DNA of 64,000 nt from Delphinus delphis (GCF_949987515.2 NC_082694.2:14687958-14751957), one strand, 5' to 3'. Shown: positions 1 through 12,094, counted from the first letter of the stretch. Notes: generated by a model not told the origin, from the letters alone. Made by a program: numbers and translations.

Positions 1-754
1 GGAAAATTCATTTTATGATATTCAAAATAGTAAACTTTAAAATGTTTCAACAAAGGGAAAAGTTTCCATTTCCTGGAAAACATTTAGGGGGATGGGGTAG
101 GAAAGACAGAAATCTCATTCCTTGGCTCCCTTATAAAAGGTTAATGACTAACAGTCTTAACCAGTTTTTCCATAAACCATGCAATCAGTTGTATAATAGA
201 AAAATGACTTTCATATACAGTGTATATATATTTAGTCAGTGTTGCTACTGTTAGTAAAATTCTACAAGCTTTTTTCATTTGGGAATGTACTTTGAGAACA
301 TCATCTATTTGTTGATAAAGCATCTGGTGACGTGTTTCCATAAGGGTAACTAATTTGGAGTTTTAGGAGGTCCTTTCACAAAGACAAAGTAGTAGGGTTT
401 CAGACACGGCAAAAGGGAAGTTAGAACTCTGATATTTTCAGGGCCCCTTTTGTTTTATTGTTTAAATGTTCTCCATTTAGTTTTACTAATTTCCTGAGCC
501 ATGTGGCTAAAACAATAGGTTTCTGGAACAAAATACCTCAAGCTGACTCCCAGCTTTGTTGCCAGAGGCTTGGATAGGAGACATCACTTAAAATGCCAAA
601 CACAGCAATATCTTGGACTTGTAAGACAGTATTATTCAAGTTATTTGTTAGTATTGAACATGGTTGGACTGTGGCCAATCTTAATGTGTAATGCTTTGCT
701 TTAATAGCACTTAGTGGGTTTTTTTTTATGAGAGAGGGTTCTTATAGTTTTATT
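1..754. other. Intergenic sequence, nothing recognised
   Basis: AT-rich sequence with no recognisable repeat consensus, splice-bounded exon or RNA gene. The short open frames here look like chance frames, with no protein-family signature. By mammalian synteny as I recall it, RNF103 lies further upstream of CHMP3, but no RNF103 RING-finger coding sequence is visible. Confidence 0.5.
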
Positions 755-822
755 GTTTCAAATAATAGAATCTGAGTGTCAGAAGCAAATGTGAAGGCCC
801 TTTTGTCCAATCTTCTGCCTTA
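755..822 (+). repeat. Possible L3/CR1-type LINE fragment
   Basis: The stretch reading ataatagaatctgagtgtc and then gaaggcccttttgtccaatc resembles the conserved 3' tail of ancient CR1/L3 LINEs, where an 'agaatc..gag' block is followed by a 'ccttagagatcatctagtccaa' block. The match is short and weak and was made by eye. Confidence 0.25.
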
Positions 823-828
823 ATTTAG

Positions 829-1080
829 ATTGTTGATGTCCCTGTTGTGAATGAATTGGCACACTCATCATTTAACAAAAGACACGCTACATTTGCAAGA
901 ATCTGTAAACAGTTCACCTGTCAGGATCCACAGAAGAACATGCAGTTAACTGGCAATAGCGTGACAGCAGGTGCTGAAAGCCCAGATTTGGACAGGTGGT
1001 TGGACACTTCCCATGTCACCATCTTTGGGAAGGAAAATGAATCAGGAGTTCATCTGTTGAAAAAACTAGTCCTGATATAA
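829..1080 (+). other. Orphan open frame behind a splice-acceptor-like site (candidate exon or relic)
   Basis: An 83-codon open frame begins directly after a pyrimidine-rich stretch ending in tttag at 824-828 and ends at a TAA at 1078-1080. The in-frame stop just upstream is the TAG of the acceptor-like sequence itself, so the frame is open exactly from the predicted exon boundary. The translation is mixed in composition and looks protein-like (FARICKQFTCQDPQKN, then DRWLDTSHVTIFGKENESG), with no low-complexity bias and no match to L1, MaLR or Tigger proteins that I recognise. I cannot name a family. It could be a terminal exon of an unannotated or alternative transcript, a fragment of an old retrocopy, or chance. 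An open frame of about 80 codons is not rare in 64 kb. Confidence 0.15.
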
Positions 1081-1895
1081 CCTACTTGCTCTGAAATATG
1101 TCATGCTATTTACATTTATTCATCAAAATGGCACATATTTAACCAGCGTTTTTATTCGGAGAGAAACCTGTGTAAGGTATTAAAGACCATCCTCAAGAGT
1201 TTAGCACCAAACTCGTTCCCTTCCCCCAAATATCTCCAAAACAGGGATCAGGAGACATGAGAGCAGCTTTCAGCCAAGCATACTCTCTGCTGTTACTGAC
1301 TGAGGGCAGACTTACAGACTCGGCTATATTTTCATGGCCATGGAGAGGATGAGAGGTAACATAACCAAAGCAAAAGACAGTTTATGGTATAGTATGCACC
1401 AGACAGGGTTATACAGAGATTGGAGAAAGGCTCCTTTACAATTTCAAAAGTTTTCTAAGGGCTAACAAAAAGACTACAATAATTCATTCAGTTACATTCC
1501 TTTAACTCTAAGGAGGAATGTATCTAATTAACCCATTCTGGGACAATATATGTGTTTTATTTAGAATCTGGTAATCAGAGACCTCGAGTTTCTTCAAGCA
1601 GCTTAGAGTTTTTAGTCTAGGAATATGTGGTGTTAACTACAAGTTGCTTATTTATCTGAGAATTATTCCATAGCCTGAGTGCAGTACTAGTGTTTTCTGA
1701 AATAATATTCCTATAGGGTGAACCATAGGTGGGAATTGGGAAAGGCTTTTGATGCCTCGTGACATGTATTAATCAGCTAAAAAGGAGAGGAGTAGGACAA
1801 GAAAAGGATGGAACAAATGGACAGTACCTTCCCCATCTGTTCCTTCTTTAACCATTTTCAGCCATCTAGGGAAAATACATTCTTTTTCCCCTTTA
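1081..1895. other. Intergenic sequence, nothing recognised
   Basis: No clear repeat consensus, exon or RNA gene. The composition is ordinary AT-rich mammalian intergenic DNA. Confidence 0.5.
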
Positions 1896-3270
1896 ATTAA
1901 AGTTTTTACTGAAGGGCAATATATCTCCATAAAAGTATATAAATATTAAATGTGAAGATTATTAATTTATCACAAACTCAACACACGCTTGTAACCCGTC
2001 ACCCAGATCAAGAAACAGAGCAATTGCCACATCCCAGAAACCTCCCCTGGTTCCTTCTTAGTCACTACTTCCACCATCCTCCCCAAATGTAATCTCTATG
2101 ATAACTTCTAAAATCATAGATTAGTTTTGCTGCTTTTTGAATGTTATATAAGTGGAACCATATAGTATGTAGTATTTTGTGTATAGTTTCTCTCATTTAA
2201 AATTATGTTCATGAGGTTCATCTCTCTTGTAGGGAGCAGTCATCCGTTCATATTCATTACTGCATAGTATTGTATGAACATACCACAATTTATCCATTCT
2301 ATTATGGTGGACATTTAGCTTATTTCCAGTCTTTGGCAATTACAAATAGTGCTGCTATGAACATTCTTGTATATGACTTTGGGTCACATTTCTGTTGAGG
2401 GTGAAATATCTGGGTTATTGAGTATGCCTATGTTCGGTTTTGGTAAACACTAACCATTTTCTAAAGTGGTTATACCAATTTACACCCTGCTCAGCACTAT
2501 ATGAGACTCACAGCTGTTCCACATTCTTGCTAAAATTCGATGGTATAATTTTTTTTTTCATTCTTGTAATTCTGCTGGGCATATAGAGATATCTCTGTGG
2601 TTTTAGTTTGCATTTCTCCAATGACAAATGAGACTGAGACCCTTGACATATGTTTATTGGCCATTTGTATTACCTCTTTTGTGAAGTCCTTTTTCAAACC
2701 TTTTGCCTATTTTTCTATTGGGTTGCTGTCTTTTCTTGTTGAATTATAGGAATTCTTTACATATTCTGTCTTTTCTTGTTGAATTATAGGAGTTCTTTAC
2801 ATATTCTTTACATAGTATATAAGTCCTTTGTCAAATATGTATATATTGCAGACATTTTCTCCCTGTCTGTAGCTTTCCCTTTAGGGGAAAGGAGGGATTT
2901 TTTAAAACCATTTTTTTTCCCTTGGAAAATTTTAACCATACACAAAAGTAAAGAGGTTAATATAATAAATTCCCATATACCCAACTTCAACAATTGTCAC
3001 CTCACAACCAATCATGTTTCAACTATATCCCTACTGAAAATCACCCTTTTCTACTGCCCTAATCTGTCCTTTTGTTTCCATTATTAATCCTCTGGGGCTT
3101 TATTACCTCATTCAACATTCATTTGTTTATTCTTCATATATTGATTAGATTAATTCCAGTTGAATTGACAATAAAATCCGATGAATGTATTTTTGTACTT
3201 ATATTATCTGTGTTCTCTGCATATGGTGACTCTATTGACCACTTCCTTCTTGAAATTCCTTTCCCTTAGG
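1896..3270 (-). repeat. Old L1 (L1M class) 3' part, antisense
   Basis: The + strand shows the reverse complement of an L1 ORF2 C-terminus and 3' UTR, with blocks such as 'tatccattctattatggtggacattta', 'tttggcaattacaaatagtgctgctatgaacattcttgtat' and 'caatgacaaatgagactgag' (reported here only as recognisable blocks). Divergence is high, indicating an L1M-age copy. From about 2900 the sequence changes to another L1M-like 3' UTR segment (cccatatacccaacttcaac), so two old fragments may be joined here. No frame is intact. Confidence 0.75.
2727..2806. repeat. 40-bp tandem duplication inside the old L1
   Basis: Two adjacent 40-bp units, 2727-2766 and 2767-2806, differ by one base (A at 2751 against G at 2791). 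Both begin tgtcttttcttgttgaatta. Only one copy belongs in the L1 consensus, so this is a local duplication after insertion. Confidence 0.95.
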
Positions 3271-4166
3271 CTTCTCTGAAACTACATAGTTTTCCTCCTA
3301 CTTCTCCGATCCTTCCTTCGTAATTTCCTTCCTGGGATCTCCTTCCTCCCTTCCTCCTTCAGAGTTATTGTTCTCCCAGAGTTCTGTTCTAGTTCTCAAG
3401 TCATTTGGGTGATTTCATCAATATTCATGTCCTTGACTCCCACTTATATGCTGATGGCTTCTGAGTCCATTTCCAGTTGAGAACTCTGTCCAATACCAGA
3501 CCTCTATATAGAGCTATCTTCTGAGCATTTCACTTGGAGGGTCCACGACATCCATGGCACACTTGCTGATTGTTGGCCGCCTCACACCCTGTCACTAACC
3601 TAGTCTCCCATTCTTCCATTATACTAGAATTTTAGCTGAACAGATATCCAGCTATCAACTATATTTCTCAGCTCACATTGTGGTTAGGTGTGACCAGTGT
3701 GACTAATTCTTGTCAATACAACGTAAACAAAGGGATGCATGCCACTTCTGGATCTTGACTTAAAACACTGGGTATGTGTATTATCACTTTCTCTTTTGCA
3801 TGCAGCTTGCCAGGTATGGTGATGACTAATGCAGCCTTGAAAGTTAGGTGTGACCAGTGCACAGAGCTGCCTCACCAGCCTGGGTCCCTGTATGACCTCA
3901 CAGAGCAGAGCTACCTGACTGGAGAGTACTAGACCATTCCACAAACAAACACACTTAATATTTAAATCATTGCATTTTGGGGTCTCTCTGTTATAGCAGA
4001 TTAGCCTTTAACTATTACAGCATCTCAGTCATACCATATCAAAAATTTACTAATCATCCTTTCACCTAAATATCCTGTGTCTGTGGTTCCAGTATGAGTA
4101 AAGGCTCCTACGGTTACCTAGTCATTTTTCCTCCATCCCTACATCCAATTTTCCTGAGTGCAGTTC
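3271..4166. other. Unassigned old repeat-like sequence
   Basis: The 3430-3560 part (atgctgatggcttctgagtc) and the 3663-4025 part (on the minus strand an old element with 'cagggacccaggctgg' and 'aattagtcacactggtcaca' blocks) resemble ancient mammalian interspersed repeats I have seen but cannot name with confidence. No exon or gene signal is visible. Confidence 0.35.
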
Positions 4167-4174
4167 ATACTATT

Positions 4175-4423
4175 TCTTTTTTTTTTAAATAGTCTAATTT
4201 TTATTTATTTATTTAGGCTGTGCTGGGTCTTAGTTGTGGCATGCTGGATCTTTGTTGTGGCATGTGGGATCTTTAGTTGCAGCATACGGGACTCTTAGTT
4301 GTGGCGTGTGGACTCTTAGTTGTGGCATGCATGTGGGATCTAGTTCCCTGACCACGGATTGAACCCGGGCCCCCTGCATTGGGAGTACGGAGTTTTATCT
4401 ACTGGACCACCAGGGAAGTCCTG
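4175..4423 (-). mobile_element. CHR-type tRNA-derived SINE, antisense
   Basis: On the minus strand it begins aggacttccctggtggtcca and carries the tRNA-like B-box region (gggttcaatcc-type) and the repeated 'gcaactaagagtcc' arms, ending in an A-rich tail (poly-T at 4175-4186 on the + strand). It is flanked by an 8-bp target-site duplication, atactatt, at 4167-4174 and 4424-4431. Confidence 0.9.
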
Positions 4424-4689
4424 ATACTATTGCTTAATAATGACTCAGGACTTCTACTTCTGGCCATGTTGGAGTAACTGGTACTAGACTGGTCTTCTTG
4501 CCTTAACTGTAAAACCAGACAAAAATATATGAGCAGTTGCTTTCAGGCAGTGGACAGTAGGCAGCACAAGACCGAGATCCCTGAGAGAAGGACAAGTAAC
4601 AGGGTAAGCTCCACAATTACCCAGCTCACTGCATAGAGCAATTTCCTGACTGCAATGCAGAGAGCTTGATCCCAGCAAGGCACAGTGAG

Positions 4690-5062
4690 ATTTAACCATG
4701 ATGTTGCATGTATATATAGTTCATTTTTTGTATTGCTAATTAGTATGCTATTGTATAAACATACCATAATTTATGTATTCATTTGCTGATGGACATTTGT
4801 TTCCAGTTTTTGCTGTTATGAATAAATCTGCTTTGAATATTATTATACATGTCTTTTGATGGACATGAACACTTACGTTGAGTATGTAACAAGGGAAGGA
4901 ATTGCTATAACGTAAGGTTTATATACGTTTAGCTTTAGTAGATCCTGGTAAAGAATTTTCCAAACTAGTTGTACACTCTAATCAGCAGTGTATAAGAATT
5001 CTCATTGCTCCATATTATTTTCCAACACTTGATATTGTCAGTGTTTTTAATATTAACCATTC
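4690..5062 (-). repeat. Old L1 ORF2 end, antisense (host of the nested stack, part 1)
   Basis: The sequence matches an antisense L1M ORF2 C-terminal region (gctgatggacatttgtttcc, then gttatgaataaatctgct). It stops at 'ttaaccattc' and resumes at about 9531 with 'gattttcatttccctgatgg', which follows closely in L1 consensus order. The intervening 4.5 kb is therefore inserted DNA. Confidence 0.7.
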
Positions 5063-5511
5063 TTTTTCCTTCCACTTCAATTGAGATATAATTGACATAC
5101 AGCGCTATAGAAGTCTAAGGTGTACAGCATAATGATTTGACATTTATACATCATGGAATGATTACCACAATCAATTTAGTGAACATCCATCATCACATAG
5201 AGACACAAAATTAAAGAAATAGAGAAAAATGTTTTTCCTTGTGATAAGAACTCTTAACATTTACTCTCTTAACTACTTTCATATATAACATAGAACAGTG
5301 TCAATTGTATTTATCATGTTGTACATTACATCCCTAGTATTTATTTTTAACTGGAAGTTTGTTCCTTTTGAGCACCTACATCCAGTTCCTCTTCCCCTCA
5401 CATCCTGCCTTTGGATCTCTTTTTCTATGAGTTTCTTTGCTTGTTTTTGAAGTATAATTGTCCTATAACACTATGAGAATTCATGGTGTACAACATAGTG
5501 ATTTAATTTTT
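5063..5511 (-). repeat. Truncated L1 3' UTR, antisense (inserted layer)
   Basis: This reads as the reverse complement of an L1 3' UTR (ttgagatataattgacatac, then ggtgtacagcataatgattt) and ends near a second, separate L1 3' end. A second run of the same motif class (ttgaagtata, gtgtacaac) begins at 5448. It sits between the old L1 host and the larger L1 that follows. Confidence 0.65.
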
Positions 5512-8500
5512 CTTTTCAAATTTAAAAAAATTGAAGTATATTTGATGTACAATATTATATAAGTTACAGGTGTACAATATAATGATTCACAATTTTATAC
5601 TCTATTAATAGTTATTATAAAATACTGGCTATATTCCTTGTGTTATATAATATATCCTTGTACATTATTTTATACATAATAGTTTGTACTTCTTAATCCT
5701 CTGCTCTTATAATGCCCCTCCCTGCTTCCCTCTCCACACTGGTAACCACTAGTTCTCTATATCTCTGAGTCTGCTTCTTTTTTGCTATATTCACTAGTTT
5801 GTTGTATTTTTTGGATTCCACATGTAAGTGATATCATACAGTGTTTGTCTTTCTCTGTCTGACTTATTTCACTTAGCATAATACCCTCCAAGTCCATCCA
5901 TGTTGTTGCAAATGGCAAAATTTCATTCTTTTTTATGGTTGAGTAGTATTCCGTTGTAAATATAAACCAAATCCTCTATCCATTCATCTTTTGATGGACT
6001 CTTAGGTTGCTTCCATATCTGGGCAATTGTAAATAATGCTATTATAAACATCAGGGTGCCTATATCTTTTTGAATTAGTGTTTTTGGTTTTTTTTGGATA
6101 TATACCCAGGAGTGGAATTGCTGAATTCTATGGTAGTTCTACTTTTAGTTTTTTGAGAACCTCCATACTGTTTTCCACAGTGGCTGCACCAATTTACATT
6201 CCCACCAACAGTGTAAGGGGTTCCCTTTTCTCCACATCTTCACCAACATTTGTTATTTGTTTTCTTTTTGATGATAGCCATTCTGATAGGTGTAAGGTGA
6301 TATCTCGTTATGGTTCTTATTTGCATTCCCTGATGATTAGCTATATTGAGCATCTTTTCATGTGCCTGTGGCCATGTTCATTTCCTCTTTGGAAAAATGT
6401 CTGTTCAGGTCTTCTGCCAATTTTTTAATTGAGTTGATTTTTGATCTTGAGTTGTATGAAATGTTTATATATTTTGGATATTAACCCCTTATAGGACATA
6501 CCATTTGCAAATATTTTCCCCCTTCAGTAGGTTGTCTTTTCATTATGCCAATGGTTTCCTTTGCTGTGCAAAAGCTTTTAAGTTTAATCCGGTCCCATTT
6601 GTTTATTTTTGCTTTCATTTCCTTTGCTTTAGGAGATGAATCCCCCCAAAAATATTATTACCATTTATGTCAAAGAGTGTTCTGCCTATGTTTTCCTCTA
6701 GGAGTTTTATGGTATCTGCTCTTACATTTAGGTCTTTAATCCATTTTGAGTTTATTTTTGTATATGGTGTTAGGGAATGTTGTAATTTCATTCTTTTACT
6801 TGTAGCCGTCCAGTTTTCTCAGCACCGCTTATTAAAGAAGCTGCCTTTTCTCCATTGTATATTCTTGCCTCCTTTGTCATAGACTAATTGACTGTAAGTG
6901 TGTGGTTCATTTCTGGGCTCCTTATTCTTTTCCATTGATCTGTGTGTCTGGTTTTGTGACAGTACCATACTGTTTTGATTACAGTAGCTTTGTGGAATAG
7001 TATAAAGTCAGGGAACATGATTCCTCCAGCTCTGTTCTTTCTCAAGATTGTTTTGGCTATTGAAGGTCTTTTAAAAATTATTTGCTCTTGTTCTGTGAAA
7101 AATGCCATTGGTATTTTGATAGGGATTGCATTGGATCTTTAGATTGCCTTGGGTAGTATGGACATTTTAACAATATTAATTCTTCCAACCCAAGGACACA
7201 GTATATCTTTCCATCTGTATCATCTTCAATTTCTTTCATCAGTATCTTATAGTTTTCTGAGTACAGGTTTTTTACCTCCTTAGGTAGGTTTATTCCTAGG
7301 TATTTTTTTCTGTTTGATGAGATGGTGTATGGAATTGTTTCCTTAATTTCTCTTTCCAATATTTCATTGGTTGTGTATAGAAATGCAACAGATTTCTGTA
7401 GATTAATTTTGTTTCCTGCAACTTTACTGAATTCATTGATGAGCTCTGGTAGTTTTCTGATGGTGTCTTTAGGATTTTCTATGTATAGTATTATATCATC
7501 TGCAAACAGTGACAGTTTTACTTCTTCCTTTCCAAACTGGATTCCTTTTATTTCCTTCTCTTGTCCGATTGCTGTGGCTAGGACCTCCAATACTATGTTG
7601 AATAAAAGTTGTGAGAGTGGGCGTCCTTGTCTTATTCGTGATCTTAGAGGAAATGCTTTCAGCTGATCCATTCCTTTGTATCATTTAGTCTACTGTTGAT
7701 TCCTTCTAGTATATTTGTCACTTCAGTTATTGTATTTTTCATCTCTGGTTGTTCTTTATGTTTTCTAACTCTTTGTGAAAAACTTCTAACTTCTTACTCT
7801 GTGCATCCATTCTTCTCCTGAGTTCTTTGATCACACTTAGGATCATTACCCTGAGCTCTTTCTCGGCTGGATTGACTATCTCCACTTCACTTAGTTCTTC
7901 TTCTGGGGTTTTATCTTGTTCCTTTGTCTGGAACATATTCCTCTGCTGCCTCATTTTGCCTATGTTGTTATTTGTATTTTTATGTATCTGGTAGGTTAGT
8001 TACATTTCCCAACCTTGGAGAGGTGCCCTTCTGTAGGAGACGTCCTATGTGTCTCAGCAGCACACTCCCCTCTCATCACCCTAGCTATATGCTCTAGGGG
8101 TTCCCCCTGTGAGGCCTGCATGGGTCCTTCTGTTGTGGGGGGCTGACTATGTGGGCAGTCCGGTGGGCTTGCTTGGCCCCTAGTCTGATTGGTTGCCAGA
8201 CCCTGCCTTGTGTGGAGGCTTCTGACTGCTGGCTGGGGAGGTTTAGTCACGAAATGACTGACTGTAGAACCCCAGGGGGCCCCAGGGCTAGTGCTGACTC
8301 ACTGGTGGGCAGAGTCATGGCCCAGAAGACTCTGGGTGGGTGAAGACACTGGTGGGTGAAGCCAGGTCCCGGGGTTAGTGGCAGACGACTGGCAGGCAGA
8401 ATCAGGTCCTGGAGTCTGGCTGCAGGGCCCAGGGACCCCAGAACTGGTGTCAGATCACTGGGGCGGTGGGGGGGTGAGGAGGAGGCTGGTTCCTGATGCT

Positions 8501-9530
8501 ATTGGGTACAGGATCCAGGGTGTCCTGAAGCTTGTGTTGACCTAATCGTGGGCAGGGCTGAGGCCCTGCTGGTCCCAGAGCAGGGTCTGGCTTGCTGTGG
8601 GCAGACTGGATCCACAGGCTGCAGGACTGTGGTTTTCTTGCGTCTGGTGTCTGCCCCCTGGTGGGTAAGGCTGGTCCAGAGGCTAAAGTAGACTTCCTGG
8701 AGGGCTGGGCCGGTGCCTGCCCACTGATGGGTGGAGCCGGGACCTGGCCCTCTGGTTGGCAGGGCTGTGTTTAGGAGCAGGTCTAGAGGCAGCTGTGGGC
8801 CCAGGATGTCTTTAGGCAGCCTGTCTGCTAATGGCTGGGGCTATGTCCCTGCGCAGTTAGTTGCTTGGCCTGAGGCGTCTCAGCACTGGCACCTACAGGC
8901 TGTTGGTTGAGGCCAGGTCTTGGCTCTAATGAGCTAGAGGGAGGATCCCACAATAATGGCCTCCAACAGCAGTGTCCACATGGTAGAAAGCTCCCGTATG
9001 TGGCTGCCGCCAGTGTTTGTGTCCCCAGGGTGATTCACCTGCCCCCTGCTTCTCCAAGAGACTCTCCAAGATCAGCAGGTAGGTCTGGCTCAGGCACCTA
9101 TCAAATTACTGCTTTTGCCCTGGGTCCCAGTACATGTGAGATTTTGTGTGTACTCTTTAAGGGTGAAGTCTCTATTTCCCAGAACTCCTGAAATTAAACC
9201 CCAATGGCCTTCAAAGCCAAATTTTCTGGGGGCTTATGTTCCCAGTGCAGGACCCCCGGGCTGGGGAGCCTGATGTGGGGCTCAGAACTCTCACTCCTGT
9301 GGGAGAACCTCTGCACTATGATTATTCTCCAGTTTGTGGGTCACCCACCCAGGGGTACGGGGCTTGATTATATTGCGAGTCTGCCCCCCTACCCATCTTG
9401 TTGTGGTTTCTTCTGTATGTCTTTAGTTGTAGAGCATCTTTTCTGGTAGGTTCCGATCTTTTTCATGGATGATTGTTCTAGAGGAGGTGAGCTCAGGGTC
9501 TTTCTACTCTGCCATCTTGGCTGACTCCTC
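5512..9530 (-). mobile_element. L1 retrotransposon with both ends but a 2.6-kb internal deletion, antisense
   Basis: On the minus strand the element starts near 9530 with gagtcagccaagatggcaga, the usual start of a cetartiodactyl L1 5' UTR. It continues through a GC-rich 5' UTR of about 1.5 kb (9530-7990) and an ORF1 N-terminal coiled-coil part (about 7954-7663). It then jumps directly into ORF2 in the reverse transcriptase region (7662 onward: KAFPLRSR, then the catalytic FADD motif near 7505). It ends with ORF2 C-terminal remnants and a 3' UTR near 5520. Aligned by eye with the L1 at 47131-52977, about 2.57 kb is absent: the ORF1 C-terminus, the spacer, the endonuclease domain and the start of RT. 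ORF2 downstream carries stops and frameshifts, so the copy is dead. Confidence 0.85.
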
Positions 9531-9611
9531 ATTGTGTTTTTGATTTTCATTTCCCTGATGGCTAATCTATGGGGTTCTTTCTTGTATGTTTGTGTGGCTT
9601 AAAACAACAAC

Positions 9612-9802
9612 TAATTATTTTTTTTTAACGGAAGTATAGTTGATGTACAATATTATACAAGTTACAGATGTACAATATAGTGATTTACAATTTTTAAAGG
9701 TTATATTCCATTTATAGTTATTATTAAATATTGGCTATATTCCCTGTGTTGTACAATATATCCTTGTAGCTTATTTTATAGATAATAATTTGTGCTCTTA
9801 AT
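9612..9802 (-). mobile_element. 5'-truncated L1 3' end, antisense
   Basis: A poly-T stretch (9618-9626) is followed by the reverse complement of a cetartiodactyl L1 3' UTR (agtatagttgatgtacaata, then atattccctgtgttgtacaa). It is about 190 bp and is inserted in older L1 sequence. No clean target-site duplication was found. Confidence 0.75.
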
Positions 9803-10528
9803 TAAATATATTTGTACAGTTTTTAGTGGTTGCTCTAGGTATTACTATATATATATAATTCATCACAGTCAACTGATGTCATCATTTTACCAATTCAAGT
9901 ATAGAAATCTTACCTCCCTTTAGGTCCTTTTTCCCTCACCTATTTATAATATAATTATTTTAAGTATTACCTCTATTTAGAACCACATTAGACAGGGTTG
10001 TAATCTTTGCTTCAACGATCAAACACATTTTGGAAGACAAAAGGGGAGCAAAAGCCTACTGTATTTTTCCATATTTTTGCCTACTCGGATTCTTCTTTCT
10101 TCCTAATGTTCCTAGATTCCTTCTTTTATTGTTAACTTTTTGTTTAGAGACATCCCTTTCTTTCAGGGTAGTTTTCTGGTGACAAATTCTCCTCCTCTCC
10201 TCTTCCTCCCCCTCTCCCTCCTCCTCCTTCTTCTTACTATGATTCGCCTCCTGGTAAATTGAAATTTTTATCATTATGTAACTTCTTTATCCCAAAAAAG
10301 TTATTTTGCCATAAAATCTATTTTGTCTGATAATATTATAGCTATGACATTTATACCATTGTCTTTTGTGACTTCTACTTTTCCTGACTTTTCTGTGTCT
10401 TCTTTCCTATCTTATTTAGATTAGTATTTTTAATTCCATTTTTTCCTTTACTATTTTGGAAGCTTGCTTTTATTTCACAGCTTATACTTACAGGTCTAAC
10501 AAATTTATTTAAAAATCTAACATTATTG

Positions 10529-10672
10529 GGACTTCCCTGGCGGTCCGGTGGTTAAGACTCTGTGCTTCCACTGTAGGGGGCATTTGTTCCATCTCTGGTC
10601 GGGGAACTAAGATCTCGCATGCTGCATGATGTGGCCAAAAAACAAAAACAAAAACAAAAACAAAACAAAACA
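10529..10672 (+). mobile_element. Short CHR-type SINE
   Basis: It starts gggacttccctggcggtccg and carries tRNA-like A and B box regions and 'ggggaactaagatctcgcat'. It ends at 'gccaaaaaacaaaaacaaaaac' (an A-rich tail with CA3-5 units). It is the roughly 130-bp form without the long repeated arms. Flanks aacattatt and aaaattatt may be a weak target-site duplication. Confidence 0.85.
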
Positions 10673-12094
10673 TAAAATTATTCAATATCTTTACTCCTTC
10701 CCAAAGAATGTTAGATCAAATATGTCTTGTTTTCAGTATCTCATTGCTAATGGGAAATAAGGGAAGGCATGTGAATACCCTTTGATCATTTTAACTCCAG
10801 TGACTTCCCATTCATTTTTCATATTACGAATGTAGAAAGTTTTAGTTTTATCTTTTTAACTCTCCAAATTCAGTATTATTGTTTATTCAATAAGCTTTTA
10901 CATTAACCATATGTTCACTAAATTATTTGTCATGATTTCTTCTTGTATCTAAGGCCTTCCTTCAAAGATCGTTGTTATTATTTCTAAAACACATTCTTAA
11001 AAATTGTTCAGTGTTAATTTGTTTGGGGATTTCTTTGTCGGTTGTTAGTTAGTTTTCCCCTGAAGATGTCTTTATTTTGCCTCATTTGGGGATGATAATT
11101 TAGCAAGGTATACAGTTACAAGTTAATAGTTTTTTGCTTGTTTTCTTTTCTAACCACTCTGCAGATGTTCTTTCACTTTCTTTCATCTTCCATCGTGGCT
11201 ATTAAGAAGGGTACTGTCAGTCTGACTGTTGTCTTCTTGTATGTAACCTACTTTTTCTCTCTGGTTATGTTTACAGTATTCTCTGTGTCTTTGATATTTT
11301 GTACTGCCACTTTAATGCATAGTTTTAAAAATTTACCTTGCTTGCAGTTTATGTACTTCTTGAGTCTTAAGACTAATATCTTTGATAAGTTGGGGAAATT
11401 CTCAGCTATTATCCTTTCAAAATCTTTTCTCTCCAATAATTTTATTTCAATCTTTCTGAAACTTCAATTAAACATATAACGGATATCCACATTCTAACAT
11501 CCATGTTTCATCTTCTTTCCTGTCTACTCACGTCTTAGTTTATTTCCAAAGCATTTTGGATAATTCAGATCTATCTTCCTACTCACTTATTCTTTCTTTA
11601 GTAATGTGTGATCTGTTGCTTAATTCATTCACTGAGGTTTATTCAGTGACTAAGGTTTTTATTTCTGTTATTTTTTTTTACATCTAGTAATTCTTTGGTT
11701 CTTTTTCATTTTTATGGTCTCCTGTTCCTTTTAAGTCCCTCTTTTATTTCTGTGAACATTTTAAGTGTAACATTTTTATTCTGCATTTGAGAATTCTAAT
11801 ATCTGATGTGCTTTGGACTATAATTATGATTCCTTTTAAATTTACTCTTGGCCTTAGATGTTTGTTTCCTTGTGCATTTGGTAATTCTTGTTTATCTTAA
11901 TCTGTAGGAATACTACAGTGCCTGGATTTGGGGTATGTTCCTTCAAAATGAGCTTACTATGCTTCTGCCAGGTACCCGTGATGTTATCAACCAAGGAACA
12001 GTTTAAATTAATATCTAGGCTTGGGATTTCCAACAGTATGTGAGTAGTATAAATTTAAACCCACATGAAGGCAGATTTATAATTATGATTTCTT

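Noticed and set aside
10529..10600. tRNA-like A and B boxes at this and other SINE heads
   Set aside because: They are the tRNA-derived heads of CHR SINEs, lacking a foldable tRNA 3' half. No true tRNA gene was seen in the window.
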